From contig MVCQ01000129.1 in the NCBI GenBank assembly GCA_002059205.1, positions 1 to 5,446 of the forward strand: a stretch of 5,446 nucleotides of DNA, given 5' to 3'. Shown here one piece after another: positions 5,261 to 5,446 of the stretch (within the stretch, counting starts at the first letter, position 1; every line of letters begins with the position of its first letter). The position numbers and the translations under genes are program-made. Source of the stretch: Candidatus Latescibacteria bacterium 4484_107 (GTDB lineage: Bacteria > Latescibacterota > 4484-107). Below the pieces are notes generated by a model, which was not told where the DNA came from, searched no databases, and saw only the letters and a program-made list of their open reading frames with translations.

Positions 5261-5446
5261 ATGTTTGATTCTTTCCCGATGCCCTTGGCGATTCTTATCC
5301 CGGCCTATAATGCGGCGGTTTCTCTGCCCGGTGTGCTTGGCGGCGTTTTTCGCTTCGTGCCTCCGCAGGATGTGTTGGTGGTGGACGACGGGTCCAGCGA
5401 CGGGACGCGGGAGGCGGCGGAGCGGGCAGGCGTGCATGTGGTGACT
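5261..5446 (+). CDS. Family 2 glycosyltransferase, N-terminal fragment (3' end outside window)
   Basis: This is the first 62 codons of a GT2 (GT-A fold) glycosyltransferase, open to the right edge. GT2 enzymes move a sugar from a nucleotide- or lipid-linked donor onto polysaccharide, lipid or protein. The first beta strand and nucleotide site read LAILIPAYNAA (about 9-19). The next motif is VLVVDDGSSDGTREAAERAG (about 38-57), where D42-D43-G44 is the classic DDG donor-binding element. No signal peptide is present, which fits a cytosolic catalytic domain. The start is uncertain. ATG 5261 is the longest choice, while ATG 5279 (MPLAILIPAYN) would fit the family N-terminus equally well. Neither has a clear Shine-Dalgarno sequence. 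It starts 19 nt after the tRNA CCA with no terminator between, so it may be read from the tRNA promoter. The substrate cannot be told. Confidence 0.9.
   Translation, partial: MFDSFPMPLAILIPAYNAAVSLPGVLGGVFRFVPPQDVLVVDDGSSDGTREAAERAGVHVVT

Overview
The window is about 5.4 kb of bacterial chromosome, roughly 60% G+C by hand counts of sampled lines. It looks like an ordinary mix of housekeeping and accessory genes. The lineage cannot be fixed from the sequence. The order def-fmt-YugP-type peptidase is one I recall from Clostridia-like Firmicutes and some other phyla. The spacers carry low-complexity inverted and tandem repeats of a kind I associate with environmental or metagenome-assembled genomes. 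The tRNA gene encodes its own CCA end.

Left part (2-2065, + strand). First comes the 3' end of a GH38 alpha-mannosidase gene. A spacer holding a 57-nt imperfect palindrome follows. Then comes a complete two-gene toxin-antitoxin module: a minimal nucleotidyltransferase antitoxin (MntA) and a HEPN-fold RNase toxin (HepT), 3 nt apart. Both have intact signature motifs. The toxin gene is visibly lower in G+C than the mannosidase gene, which fits a mobile accessory cassette.

Middle (2091-4800, - strand). A four-gene housekeeping cluster reads right to left: yajC, def, fmt, then a YugP-type membrane zinc metallopeptidase. A good sigma70-like promoter lies just upstream of yajC (-35 TTGATT, 17-bp spacer, -10 TATACT). 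Fmt formylates initiator Met-tRNA, and Def removes the formyl group from the nascent chain. YajC is an accessory subunit of the Sec translocase, and YugP is a membrane protease. The cluster therefore covers start, maturation and export of proteins. Two spacers inside it carry inverted repeats. One is a perfect 11-bp pair that encloses the def stop codon. The other is a nested, imperfect element between yajC and def. The cluster meets hepT tail to tail, with a small hairpin between them.

Right part (4801-5446). A 364-nt gene-free stretch separates yajC from a tRNA-Pro(GGG) gene on the + strand. It holds two divergent promoters and a run of short hairpins. Nineteen nt after the tRNA CCA begins a family 2 glycosyltransferase gene that runs off the window. 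I see no terminator between the two.

I did not find a convincing new system. The points most worth a second look are the def/fmt hairpin, the three spacer repeats, the cysteine cluster next to the Fmt catalytic aspartate, and the hairpin-rich spacer beside the tRNA.
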